Shown here piece by piece: positions 52,860 to 60,872 of a stretch of DNA of 64,000 nt. The notes under the pieces were generated by a model that worked only from the letters and a program-made list of their open reading frames with translations, did not search any database and had not been told where the DNA came from. Both the position numbers and the translations under genes were made by a program. Source of the DNA: Alteribacillus iranensis. Lineage in GTDB: Bacteria > Bacillota > Bacilli > Bacillales > Marinococcaceae. Position 1 is the first letter of the stretch; every line of letters starts with the position of its first letter. The stretch is from positions 377,434 through 441,433 of the forward strand of contig NZ_FONT01000002.1 in NCBI RefSeq assembly GCF_900113025.1, given 5' to 3'.

Positions 52860-53450
52860 TTCACGCATTGGAGGTCGATGTCTCGTGTTTGCTGCGCCGC
52901 CTATCATTCCGGGTTCTCGGTGTCTTCCTCCCCTTTACGTTCCACTGCTTTAGTAATTCTGTTTAATTTAAATAAGTTCCGATAGCTTGCGTCACCTTGT
53001 AGGATTACGCTCTACATTTCGGGCAAGTTTCATTGGTTTGCCTGACCTGACAAGTTTTCGATCAACTGTCAGGTAACCTTTCTCCGTTTTGCGTTACCTC
53101 ACAGGTTTTCGTTCAACTTTTAAGGGTAACATCCCCTTGCTTCCGTGACCTTAGGCTTCTTTTTCTATTCTCTACGGTAACCTTTCCACCCCTTGCGTTC
53201 CCTCTCTGCTTCCCCTTCTCCTATTTTGGGTACGTTTCGATGCTTTGCATGACCTCCCAAGCTTCCATTCTACTTCTCAGGGCAACTTCCCCTTGCTTCC
53301 GTGGCCTCAAATTCCCTTTCTTTCCTCTATGGTAACCTTTCTACTTTTCTGTATCAGCTTCTGCCTTCGTTACTCTCGTTTCTTGAAGTTTCGTGCCTAT
53401 CCTAGAGACATCTCGAATTCCAAGCATCTTTCAGCCCGTCCGTGAACCGG
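52860..53450 (+). repeat. Family B array of plain 52-bp units
   Basis: About eight units. GGTAAC/GGGTAC/GGCAAC starts are at 53072, 53125, 53176, 53229, 53281 and 53331, i.e. 50-53 bp apart, each followed after about 17 bp by GCGTTACC, CGTGACC, GCGTTCCC, CATGACC or CGTGGCC. This is the clearest view of the basic unit: GGTAACCTTTCC - about 5 nt - TTGCGTTACCTC - about 22 nt. GGTAAC and GTTACC can pair within the same unit. No gene is present. Confidence 0.85.
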
Positions 53451-53460
53451 CAAACACACA

Positions 53461-53489
53461 CCCCGCAACTCTCATTCAAAGCTGCGGGG
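53461..53489. terminator. Terminator-like hairpin
   Basis: Perfect CCCCGCA/TGCGGGG stem 15 bp beyond the stop of the leftward 166-residue protein gene; the run of Ts is weak on that strand. Confidence 0.6.
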
Positions 53490-53503
53490 TGGTGATTTCT
53501 TTT

Positions 53504-54004
53504 TTATAATGGATGATATTTTCCTGACACCGCATCGACCGTGAGAGTGTAGCGGTCAGGAGGAACAGACTGGCCTTCTGCGATCCAATACGGGCGATAA
53601 AAGAGTTCTGCCCGCGTGATCGTCATTTTAGGAGGGGCGAGCACTTTCATCCGGTACGTGATAGAGTGACGAACGAAATCAATCGCCGCTTTTTTTGCTT
53701 CTTCCCAATCATAGGTGACTGGGATCATGTCACTCGCTGGTAATTCTTTTTCTAAAAAGACGGGTGATTGATCGACGAGGGAGCCGACTTTATTTACTCC
53801 GTCTACCGCGCACCCTGCCTTGCCTCCTCCTTTGGGCTGCAGCAAGCTTTTTCGTTCCAGCTGGCATTCAAAAAAGTAGTAGGGATAAAAGACGAGCTGG
53901 TTGACTTCAAAAAGCTGTGATTCATCGAGTGTCTCCAATACTTTTTTCACTTCATCTTGATCGTAGTGAATCGTTTCTGTTTTAACAAGCGTTGTTGTTG
54001 TCAT
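53504..54004 (-). CDS. Unknown 166-residue protein linked to a symporter
   Basis: A soluble protein with no signal or membrane helix. Notable stretches are LVFYPYYFFECQLERKSLL, GGGKAGCAVDGVNKVGSLVD and, near the end, RAELFYRPYWIAEGQSVPPDRYTLTVDAVSGKYHPL; the aromatic YPYYFF and YRPYWI motifs look like two copies of one element. I do not recognise the family. ATG at 54013 overlaps its ribosome site, so ATG at 54004 is preferred. It sits 5 bp after the symporter gene and is certainly co-transcribed with it. Confidence 0.72.
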   Translation of the reverse strand: MTTTTLVKTETIHYDQDEVKKVLETLDESQLFEVNQLVFYPYYFFECQLERKSLLQPKGGGKAGCAVDGVNKVGSLVDQSPVFLEKELPASDMIPVTYDWEEAKKAAIDFVRHSITYRMKVLAPPKMTITRAELFYRPYWIAEGQSVPPDRYTLTVDAVSGKYHPL

Positions 54005-54009
54005 CGACT

Positions 54010-55575
54010 TCATCCTTTCACCGGATGACGGTTGTAGCCTGTGAAGTCTGCGATAGAGCTTGCTTCTGGCGCGAGATCGCGGGCTACATTTTTATCAATG
54101 TTCTTCGGCAACTTATGTGTTCCTCTTGCTTTGTAGAAAGCTTCTTGAATTTCATCCGAAGGCGGGCTGCCAAAAAAGTTTCCGAGAATCATGGCTGCGA
54201 TGGATACAATCAAACCACCTAAAAACGGATGGATGGCGGTGGCCGACTGCCAATCGAGCGCGGTCCATAGTATGTGTGAAGCTCCACCTGCGATCATGGC
54301 GGACAGGACACCGATCTTATTAGCATTTTTCCAATACACGGAACACACGTAAGGAACGAGAAAGCTGTTTCCGAGGGTCCCGAACGCAAATACAACGAGC
54401 GTGAAGACACTTGGCGGCTCGTTAATTGCAACGATGACACCAATGGTTCCCGCGAGTAAAATACAGAGACGCGACACTAAGACGAGTTGACCGTGGCCGG
54501 CTTTCTTGTTAATAAAGCGGTGATACACATCCCGAGACAGGATGGTGCCGGCTTGCATTAAAATAGAGTCCGAGGTAGACATAATCGCTGCCATAATCGC
54601 GGACAGCAAAATCGCTGCAAACAAACCAGGGAAAAACGTGTATGCCAAAGTCGGGATGACCATTTCTGGATCTCCGAGCGTCGGCAGCATAATAATGCCG
54701 ATAAACCCGACGAGATACGGAGAATAGGCAAACAATTGATTGTAAATCGACGTCCACAAAATCGCGCTTTTTACACTTTTCGTACTCCGAATGGACATAT
54801 GGCGTACGACCACGTGAGGCAGCCCCATATAACCGATCGAGTAAATGAGAACTGCTCCGAGAACGACTCCCCATTGACCATAAAACTCAAGACCCTGTCC
54901 CCAAATGCTTAGATAGGTCGGATCGATATCGGCGAGAGCCGCGTTTAACCCAGACAAACCGCCGACATGAATGAGTCCCATAATGAGAATGCCGCCGACG
55001 CCGAGAAGCATGACAATTGCTTGAAAGAAGTCCGTCCAGACAACGGCAAGATACCCGCCGACTACGGTATAAGCGATGATTACGCTAACGCCAATAATGA
55101 GCGCCCAGCTAAACGGAAGCCCTGTGAGCGACTCGAGCGCTTTTCCGGAAGCAATAAATTGAGCAAATACATAGGCAAATAAAAAAATGATGGAAATAAT
55201 ACCGCCAACAATACGAACCGCTGGACTTTCATAACGCTTTTCTAAGTATTCAATGGGAGAAAGAGCTTGAAGAATTTCAGACATCCTTCTCATTCGTTTT
55301 CCGAGGACGGACAAGTTGACAATCCCGCCCCCGGCATCCCCGATCGCATACCAAATGGCGTACCACCCTTGCTGGAAAGCCATCGCAGGACCACCCATAA
55401 ACATGAAACCACTCATCGATGTACTTTGCATTGTAAATGCAGTTACGGCAGGACCGACATTTCGATCTCCTAATAAATAACTATCTGCCGACTTGGAAGC
55501 TTTTCTTGAAAAATATAAACCTATCGTTAACAAAATGAGCAAGTAAATGATAAAAATAATAGCATCCTGATTCAT
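54010..55575 (-). CDS. Sodium:solute symporter family transporter
   Basis: A 521-residue SSS-family protein with about 13 helices. ADSYLLGDRNVGPAVTAFTMQSTSMSGFMFMGGPAMAFQQGW covers helix 1-2 motifs, GGYLAVVWTDFFQAIVMLLG is the family signature around residue 170, and SAIMAAIMSTSDSILMQAGTILSRDVY holds the second sodium site. The pantothenate/proline branch fits best, but the substrate cannot be assigned. It follows directly (zero gap) on a 48-residue membrane protein gene and precedes an unknown gene, giving a three-gene operon. Confidence 0.92.
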   Translation of the reverse strand: MNQDAIIFIIYLLILLTIGLYFSRKASKSADSYLLGDRNVGPAVTAFTMQSTSMSGFMFMGGPAMAFQQGWYAIWYAIGDAGGGIVNLSVLGKRMRRMSEILQALSPIEYLEKRYESPAVRIVGGIISIIFLFAYVFAQFIASGKALESLTGLPFSWALIIGVSVIIAYTVVGGYLAVVWTDFFQAIVMLLGVGGILIMGLIHVGGLSGLNAALADIDPTYLSIWGQGLEFYGQWGVVLGAVLIYSIGYMGLPHVVVRHMSIRSTKSVKSAILWTSIYNQLFAYSPYLVGFIGIIMLPTLGDPEMVIPTLAYTFFPGLFAAILLSAIMAAIMSTSDSILMQAGTILSRDVYHRFINKKAGHGQLVLVSRLCILLAGTIGVIVAINEPPSVFTLVVFAFGTLGNSFLVPYVCSVYWKNANKIGVLSAMIAGGASHILWTALDWQSATAIHPFLGGLIVSIAAMILGNFFGSPPSDEIQEAFYKARGTHKLPKNIDKNVARDLAPEASSIADFTGYNRHPVKG

Positions 55576-55722
55576 CTAATTCACCTTCTTTGCGTTATTT
55601 TCATATGCTTCTTCCCGCTTGTCGTCACGCTTATTGACTACATACATCACGATTCCAAACGCGAGCCAAATAAACGGCCAAGGCACAATCAGCCAAAACG
55701 TTTCTACCGGCAGTTGAAACAT
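55576..55722 (-). CDS. 48-residue single-helix companion of the symporter
   Basis: A small gene in the gap before the symporter. It starts ATG at 55722 with a very strong AAGGAGGAGG site and ends in TAG at 55576-55578, directly abutting the symporter ATG at 55575. The product begins MFQLPVETFWLIVPWPFIWL, has one membrane helix to about residue 28 and a charged tail NKRDDKREEAYENN. Small proteins encoded just upstream of SSS transporters are known (YhdT next to PanF, for example), but this one is shorter and not recognised. Confidence 0.85.
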   Translation of the reverse strand: MFQLPVETFWLIVPWPFIWLAFGIVMYVVNKRDDKREEAYENNAKKVN

Positions 55723-55880
55723 AATTTCCACCTCCTCCTTTTGATAATTTTAATATTAGCCATTGAATAAATTATATCTGTATTCTAAAAATTTTGCCAG
55801 AAGGATTCTATACAAAAAATATCGAATGGGATGCTAGTAGTCTTTTACTCCGTTTCTCATACATAGGTATGCCACCCAGT

Positions 55881-55921
55881 AAAAAAACAGCGTCCCTTTC
55901 CCTGGAACGCTGCTTTCTTTT
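55881..55921. terminator. Bidirectional terminator
   Basis: CAGCGT/ACGCTG stem with inner CC/GG pairs, A7 on the left and CTTTCTTTT on the right. It ends the leftward 62-residue protein gene. Confidence 0.82.
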
Positions 55922-55967
55922 ACAGTATCTTTTTTCTATTTTATCAAGGGAGGTGTCCCTTGGTATT

Positions 55968-56156
55968 TTAAGGATTCACGGTAAGCATTTTTACAGAGCA
56001 TGGCGATAAGTCTGTTTTCATGACGTCATAAAAAGCACATGCTTGCTCTTTTGATTCGAAGTAGACGCCTGTTCGGTGTTCATCTTCCATGTATGGTTCG
56101 AGTCCGACTTCATTTCCCTCTTGGTCCACTGCAATGATCATATATTTCTTTTTCAT
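55968..56156 (-). CDS. Unknown 62-residue protein
   Basis: A small acidic soluble protein, MKKKYMIIAVDQEGNEVGLE at the start and two cysteines in the second half (EQACAFYDVM and LSPCSVKML). The ribosome site AAGAAGGGG is well placed and a terminator follows, which supports it as a real monocistronic gene. Family and role are not recognised. Confidence 0.68.
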   Translation of the reverse strand: MKKKYMIIAVDQEGNEVGLEPYMEDEHRTGVYFESKEQACAFYDVMKTDLSPCSVKMLTVNP

Positions 56157-56471
56157 ATTATCCCCTTCTTTCTCTCTTTTTTCATATGTGTTCCTTTTAT
56201 CATTTCCAGTGTCATCCGAACGAAGCGTGTGCCTTTCCCGTAAAGACAGCCCGGATTCGTATAAATATGGCTTGTTTTTGGTATAACGGCGTGTGCAGTG
56301 GTTGTATACCTGTTTTTCTCAAGGTCAAAACATCATTTTATCTATCTCTACTTCCAACAATTTTGTAGTTTAAAACTTCTTCCCTCGGGGTATCTATTAA
56401 TATCATGTTACAGTTAGATTACAGTTTCGTGAAATATATTTCATCATGAAGATGTAAAAGGAGCATGCCTA
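56157..56471. other. Divergent promoter region with a 14-bp palindrome
   Basis: A gap of 315 bp between divergent small genes. A perfect palindrome TGAAATATATTTCA lies at 56430-56443, 28 bp before the 84-residue protein gene; it may be an operator. Nothing else is recognised. Confidence 0.45.
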
Positions 56472-56726
56472 ATGAGTCAGTTCATGTCAAGGATCTCCAC
56501 GTACTGTAATCACGTTGATCGCCACGTGAATTATGAAGTTTCCTTGCATTATACAAATGGGACATTAGAATGTTCGACCACCTGTACGGGGATTGAAGAT
56601 ACATGTGCTACTTGTCCGATTATGCAATTGAACCACATTTTTTCGGCACCTCCAGATGAGAGTGTCACGTTCACTCCTGTCCCCGCTGCCAGTGAGGAGC
56701 AGGTTCGCTTTGTTTTTGTGCCCTAA
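56472..56726 (+). CDS. Unknown 84-residue Cys-rich protein
   Basis: Starts ATG at 56472 with AAAGGAG well spaced. A cluster CSTTCTGIEDTCATC (about residues 34-48) gives four cysteines in a spacing that could bind a metal or form disulfides; an additional Cys is at position 12. The rest is polar. A palindrome precedes the gene. No family is recognised and it has no neighbour on the same strand. Confidence 0.65.
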   Translation: MSQFMSRISTYCNHVDRHVNYEVSLHYTNGTLECSTTCTGIEDTCATCPIMQLNHIFSAPPDESVTFTPVPAASEEQVRFVFVP

Positions 56727-56829
56727 GGAAAAACCATCTTGCCCTCGTCTCGAGTGTTGAAGCGATCGTGAACCAATGGCCCTGAAGCTAGATCTCGCAA
56801 ATATCCAAATCATGTATTCTCCAACCTAT

Positions 56830-56870
56830 AAAAAAGGAGCTCGGGATCATTACGTCCCCAGCTCCTTTTC
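56830..56870 (-). terminator. Terminator of the cation efflux gene
   Basis: AAAAGGAGCT/AGCTCCTTTT arms directly after the stop at 56871. Confidence 0.85.
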
Positions 56871-57749
56871 TCATTCTAACGTTTCCTGACTGCAATCATC
56901 CGGTGAAAATTCAACCTCCACTGTCATGTGGCTGAAGTGGTACCTTTGCAGTGCTTGTTTCACTTTTCGTTTTACTGCTTTCGCTTCGGAAAGAGAACAA
57001 TTCCCTTCAAGTACGACGTGAACAGTTAAGACGTGGGATTCTCCGTCTAGTGACCATATATGGGTATGATGGGTATTTTTCACGTGAGGAATGGCCTTAA
57101 TGAGCTTTTCTACTTCAGTCGGGTTGATTTCCTCCGGGACCCCGTCGAGAAATATAAACAATGTTTTTTTCACGTTTTTGATCACATTATATAAAATATA
57201 GAGCGTAATCAATGTGGCAAGCAACGGATCTAAAATAGGAAACTCCCAGAAAAACATAACAATACTGACAACAAACACAGCCGCCCAACCTAGCACATCC
57301 TCCATTAAATGCCAGGAAACCACTTTTTCATTCATGGAGGTGCCTGATTTTAATTTTAGAACAGCTGCCCCGTTGACTGCCATTCCGAGAAGTGCTAAGA
57401 AAAACATCCCGCCCGCATGTGGAACTTCTGGATCCCACAGCCTCGGAATCGCTTCGGACAAGACAAAAAGAGAACCAACGATCAAAATAATACTGTTTAT
57501 CAGCGCTCCGAGCAGAGAAAAACGCCGGTAACCGTACGTAAATTGTTCATCGCTTCCCTGGTTGGACTTTTTTTGAAGAAACCAGGACATCCCGAGAGAT
57601 ATGGAATCTCCGAGGTCATGAATGGCATCCGAAATAATAGCTACACTGTTAGTTAAAATCCCGCCAATTAATTCGATAATCGTAAATCCAAGGTTGAGAA
57701 AAAATGCTGTTTTTATATTTTGATGACTGTGATGATGATGGTGCCCCAT
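56871..57749 (-). CDS. Cation diffusion facilitator (CzcD-like zinc/cadmium exporter)
   Basis: A 292-residue CDF protein with six membrane helices and a C-terminal cytoplasmic domain. A His-rich N-terminus (MGHHHHHSHQN) precedes helix 1. Transport-site motifs are SDAIHDLGDSISLG (H-D-x-x-D, helix 2) and SWHLMEDVLGWAA (H-x-x-x-D, helix 5). The C-terminal domain contains HVKNTHHTHIWSLDGESHVLTVHVV. The HD-HD set is typical of zinc/cadmium/cobalt exporters. The gene is 18 bp downstream of a CadC-like sensor gene, so it is metal-induced. Proton antiport drives export. Confidence 0.93.
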   Translation of the reverse strand: MGHHHHHSHQNIKTAFFLNLGFTIIELIGGILTNSVAIISDAIHDLGDSISLGMSWFLQKKSNQGSDEQFTYGYRRFSLLGALINSIILIVGSLFVLSEAIPRLWDPEVPHAGGMFFLALLGMAVNGAAVLKLKSGTSMNEKVVSWHLMEDVLGWAAVFVVSIVMFFWEFPILDPLLATLITLYILYNVIKNVKKTLFIFLDGVPEEINPTEVEKLIKAIPHVKNTHHTHIWSLDGESHVLTVHVVLEGNCSLSEAKAVKRKVKQALQRYHFSHMTVEVEFSPDDCSQETLE

Positions 57750-57767
57750 GGCTCTGCCCCCGTTTCT

Positions 57768-58148
57768 CTATTCTTCCCGGGCTCCAATTTCGTGCTGGTG
57801 ATCAGAAGCCAGCTCCACAATTTGCTGGACGTGCTCGTCATCGAGAGAGTAGTATACGAGCTTCCCTTCTTTTCTATACTTCGCAAGTCCCAGCTTACGA
57901 AGATAGCGCAAATGATGGGAAGTGGATGCAATCGATGCTCCTAAAATATTGGCGGCATCGCACACGCACAGCTCTCCTTCCATCGCCAGAGCTTGCACGA
58001 TTTTCATCCGGCTTTTATCAGCAAGCCCTTTGAACATATTCACCATACGTTCTGTTTCTTCTTCGACTAATTTTCCCCGAACGCGATCTACTTTCTCCTG
58101 TTCCACACAGGTAATTTCACAAACGTCATCTGGTCGTTCATTGGCCAC
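57768..58148 (-). CDS. ArsR/SmtB-family metal sensor, CadC-like
   Basis: A 126-residue repressor. Cysteines in DVCEITC (residues 10 and 14) plus ELCVCD (61 and 63) reproduce the four-Cys Cd/Pb/Zn site of CadC; the winged helix includes ANILGASIASTSHHLRYLRKLGLAKYRKEGKLVYYSL, and the C-terminal helix DEHVQQIVELASDHQHE has the zinc site of the family. The frame opens at ATG 58199, but that codon falls inside the operator and -10 region; GTG at 58148 has GGGGGA seven bases upstream and gives the CadC length. It controls the exporter gene after it. Confidence 0.9.
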   Translation of the reverse strand: MANERPDDVCEITCVEQEKVDRVRGKLVEEETERMVNMFKGLADKSRMKIVQALAMEGELCVCDAANILGASIASTSHHLRYLRKLGLAKYRKEGKLVYYSLDDEHVQQIVELASDHQHEIGAREE

Positions 58149-58197
58149 GCCGCATTCCCCCGTCTCATCATTCCTTTTGTTACTTCTAGTATAATAC

Positions 58198-58217
58198 ATT
58201 CAAGTGAATATTTGAAT
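58198..58217. promoter_or_regulatory. CadC-type operator
   Basis: ATTCAA - 8 nt - TTGAAT inverted repeat, 50 bp upstream of the GTG start and beside a TATTATACT -10 element on the minus strand. It resembles CadC/SmtB operators, which centre on TCAAATA-type half-sites. Confidence 0.7.
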
Positions 58218-58323
58218 ATCAATTTACAGCATAATTAATATACTCTCTAATTTGACTTAAAAGAAAGATGATTAAGTTGGCGGGACTTGGGGGTAAAATA
58301 GAAGCAGAAGAGGAGGGAAAAGG

Positions 58324-58749
58324 ATGCCTGAAGAAGATTTTCATGAAAACCACTACACCGACTTTATGCTGAGGTATTTAATTCGTCTTGCGGACAACGG
58401 AGCGGAAATGGATGTGACGCTGAATGTGAGCGGCACCACGATATCCGGCCGTCTCATCGGAAATGTCACATACATGGAAGAAGTAAAACGCCGGTTGAAA
58501 AGTGAAGATAGTGCGCTTGAGGAAAAAATGGAGAATTTCTTGGATAAAATGATGCATAAGTTTGCGAAGCACACCGATGCGGATGAGTATGAAACTGGCT
58601 ATATTCATCTTCGTAACGCCAAGATTGTGGACTCCAAACGAGTAGTTCCGATCCGTGGAAATCTATGGAGAGGAAAAGCATCGGATGTAAATGGCTTCAG
58701 CTTCGGCTCCATTGAAGTCAAACAAGAAGAACAAGATCGATTTAAATAG
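58324..58749 (+). CDS. GvpU-like protein
   Basis: A 141-residue soluble protein. It resembles the gas vesicle accessory family GvpU: RLADNGAEMDVTLNVSGTTISGRLIG in the first part and YIHLRNAKIVDSKRVVPIRGNLWRGKASDVNGFSFGSIE in the last. No other gas vesicle gene is in the window, and single GvpU-like genes are found in Bacillaceae without gas vesicles, so a structural role should not be assumed. The start ATG has GAGGGAAAAGG upstream, and a strong terminator follows. Confidence 0.6.
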   Translation: MPEEDFHENHYTDFMLRYLIRLADNGAEMDVTLNVSGTTISGRLIGNVTYMEEVKRRLKSEDSALEEKMENFLDKMMHKFAKHTDADEYETGYIHLRNAKIVDSKRVVPIRGNLWRGKASDVNGFSFGSIEVKQEEQDRFK

Positions 58750-58789
58750 AATGCACCGGACATGTCCATTCATATCCTTTTTCTTATGC

Positions 58790-58834
58790 AAAGACGCCGG
58801 CCCTCGTTAAGAAGAAGCCGGCGTTTTTTTCTTT
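58790..58834 (+). terminator. Terminator after the GvpU-like gene
   Basis: GACGCCGGC/GCCGGCGTT stem followed by T7. Confidence 0.9.
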
Positions 58835-58898
58835 GTGTTTACAGGATTCTCTACAAAAACAAAAATGTGTCAAAGGACGCTAGGATGCCCCTTCCTGA

Positions 58899-59996
58899 TT
58901 ACCGGGTTAGCATTCGATCCAATGCTGTGAGAGACCATTGTTTCGTCTCTTCATCCACTTGTATGATATGGTGAGGCTCGCCTTCTAAGATGCTTTCGAG
59001 CGACCATAAAAGATGAGGTAAGTCAATTCGATTCATCGTAAGGCACGGGCACATATTTGGATTTAAGGAAAAGACGGCCTTCTCGGTTTCTTCCTTCGTT
59101 AGTCGGTTGACGAGGTTCATTTCTGTACCGACTGCCCATTTACTTCCAGCCGGAGCCTGTCGAATCGTTTCGATAATTTTATTCGTCGATCCATTCTCAT
59201 CGGCTGCCTGAACAACGTCAAAGCTGCATTCTGGATGAACGATAATGTGGGCATCCGGGTGCTGAGCACGCACTTCTTCTACGTTGTCGATCGTAAATTT
59301 TTCATGAACGGAACAATGTCCTTTCCAAAGAATCATTTGCACTTGCTCCAAGTCGCCGTCCCATTCGAGCTTTTCTTGAATCGGATCCCAGACTGCCATG
59401 TTTTCGAGCGGTACGCCCAGATCATAAGCTGTGTTACGGCCTAAATGCTGGTCCGGCAAAAATAAAATTCTTTCTTTTTTCGAAAAAGCCCATGTGAGCA
59501 TGCGATGAGCATTGGAGGACGTTAACGTAGCTCCTTCCTGTTCCCCGCAAAACGACTTAATGGCTGCGGTGCTGTTTACATATGTCAATGGGATCATCGT
59601 GTCTCCGAATAGGTCTTGAAGGATATTCCAAGCTGTTCGTACTTGCTTGATGTCTGCCATATCCGCCATGGAACAGCCGGCTCTTCTGTCAGGGAGAAGA
59701 ACCGTTTGTTCCGGTTCGGATAATATATCCGCTGTTTCTGCCATAAAATGAACCCCGCAAAATACGATATACTCTGCTTCTTTATTTTCTGCAGCTACTT
59801 TTGCAAGCTGTAACGAATCCCCTGTAGCATCCGCAAACTGAATGACTTCATCTTTTTGATAATAATGGCCAGGGATAAATAAACGGGAGCCCAGTTGTTC
59901 TTTGATGTCCCACACCCGCTGCTCCATTTCGTCTTGACGGAGACGACGGATGGATGCCGGTATCGTGTTCCGTTGAAATTGATCTAGCACTGTCAT
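58899..59996 (-). CDS. nadA: Quinolinate synthase
   Basis: A 365-residue [4Fe-4S] enzyme condensing iminoaspartate and dihydroxyacetone phosphate to quinolinate. [28 protein letters not shown] is the N-terminal substrate region, [16 protein letters not shown] and [13 protein letters not shown] carry one cluster Cys, [14 protein letters not shown] and [14 protein letters not shown] the others, and [10 protein letters not shown] is a family motif. Last gene of the leftward nadB-nadC-nadA operon, 15 bp after nadC. The ATG has GAAAGG upstream. Confidence 0.96.
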   Translation of the reverse strand: MTVLDQFQRNTIPASIRRLRQDEMEQRVWDIKEQLGSRLFIPGHYYQKDEVIQFADATGDSLQLAKVAAENKEAEYIVFCGVHFMAETADILSEPEQTVLLPDRRAGCSMADMADIKQVRTAWNILQDLFGDTMIPLTYVNSTAAIKSFCGEQEGATLTSSNAHRMLTWAFSKKERILFLPDQHLGRNTAYDLGVPLENMAVWDPIQEKLEWDGDLEQVQMILWKGHCSVHEKFTIDNVEEVRAQHPDAHIIVHPECSFDVVQAADENGSTNKIIETIRQAPAGSKWAVGTEMNLVNRLTKEETEKAVFSLNPNMCPCLTMNRIDLPHLLWSLESILEGEPHHIIQVDEETKQWSLTALDRMLTR

Positions 59997-60011
59997 TGCC
60001 TTTCTTCCTTT

Positions 60012-60872
60012 CTATGAAAAGTGTGGTACTGCTGTTGTTTTTGTTTCTAACAGAAAGCTAATATCGCAAGCTGTCACAGAATGGGTTAATGCACCGAGCG
60101 AAATAAAATCCACCCCGCAGCCTTGGTAATCGGCGATATTATCTAACGTGACATTTCCCGATATTTCGGTTTGAATGACGGAAGGGATGAGCGCCGTCAG
60201 TGACTGGACTGCCTCTGGTCCTTGATTGTCGAGCATGATGACATCCGCTCCGGCAGCGACTGCTTCTCTCACTTCTTGTTCCTTCGTCGTTTCAACCTCT
60301 ACTTTCACCATGTGTCCTGCCTTTTCCCGGACTTTCTCCACCGCTTTCTTAATTCCCCCTGCGGCCGCAATATGATTATCTTTAATCATGACTGCATCAT
60401 ATAACCCGAAACGATGGTTGGTTCCACCGCCGATTCGTACCGCATATTTGTCAAACATTCGAAGACCCGGCGCTGTTTTTCGTGTGTCGCACACTTGAAT
60501 GGATAAGTCATGTAACCGCATGACGGCTGTTTTGGTCGCCGTTGCAATTCCGCTCATGCGCTGGATCATATTCAACAACACTCGTTCACTCGTTAATAAC
60601 GCTCTTGTTTTCCCGTGGATGTCGGCAATTTTTTCACCACGTTCCAGCGTGTCTCCTTCTTCCACATACCAGGTGATCACTGCCTCTGAATCAAGGAGAC
60701 GCAGCCCCTCTTCAAGGACAATCTTTCCGCAAAAAACACCTTCTCCTTTGGCGAGGAGAGTGCCTTTTGTTTCTTCCTCCTCCGAAAAAATAGAGTCGGT
60801 CGTTATGTCACCGGTATAAACGTCTTCTTCCAGGAACTCATTTATCTTTTTTCTTACTAGCATCCGATTCAA
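60012..60872 (-). CDS. nadC: Nicotinate-nucleotide pyrophosphorylase (carboxylating)
   Basis: A 286-residue quinolinate phosphoribosyltransferase. EEDVYTGDITTDSIF is the N-terminus, LLNMIQRMSGIATAT and VCDTRKTAPGLRMFDKYAVRIGGGTNHRFGLYDAVMIKDNH form the substrate/PRPP site, and KVEVETTKEQEVREAV and IMLDNQGPE complete it. The start is TTG at 60872 with AAGGAGG seven bases upstream; ATG at 60863 is too far from that site. The TTG overlaps the nadB stop as TTGA, so the two are translationally coupled. Confidence 0.96.
   Translation of the reverse strand: MNRMLVRKKINEFLEEDVYTGDITTDSIFSEEEETKGTLLAKGEGVFCGKIVLEEGLRLLDSEAVITWYVEEGDTLERGEKIADIHGKTRALLTSERVLLNMIQRMSGIATATKTAVMRLHDLSIQVCDTRKTAPGLRMFDKYAVRIGGGTNHRFGLYDAVMIKDNHIAAAGGIKKAVEKVREKAGHMVKVEVETTKEQEVREAVAAGADVIMLDNQGPEAVQSLTALIPSVIQTEISGNVTLDNIADYQGCGVDFISLGALTHSVTACDISFLLETKTTAVPHFS

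Noticed and set aside
58149..58199. ATG 58199 as start of the CadC-like gene
   Set aside because: It overlaps the operator and -10 region; GTG 58148 has a good ribosome site and gives the CadC length.
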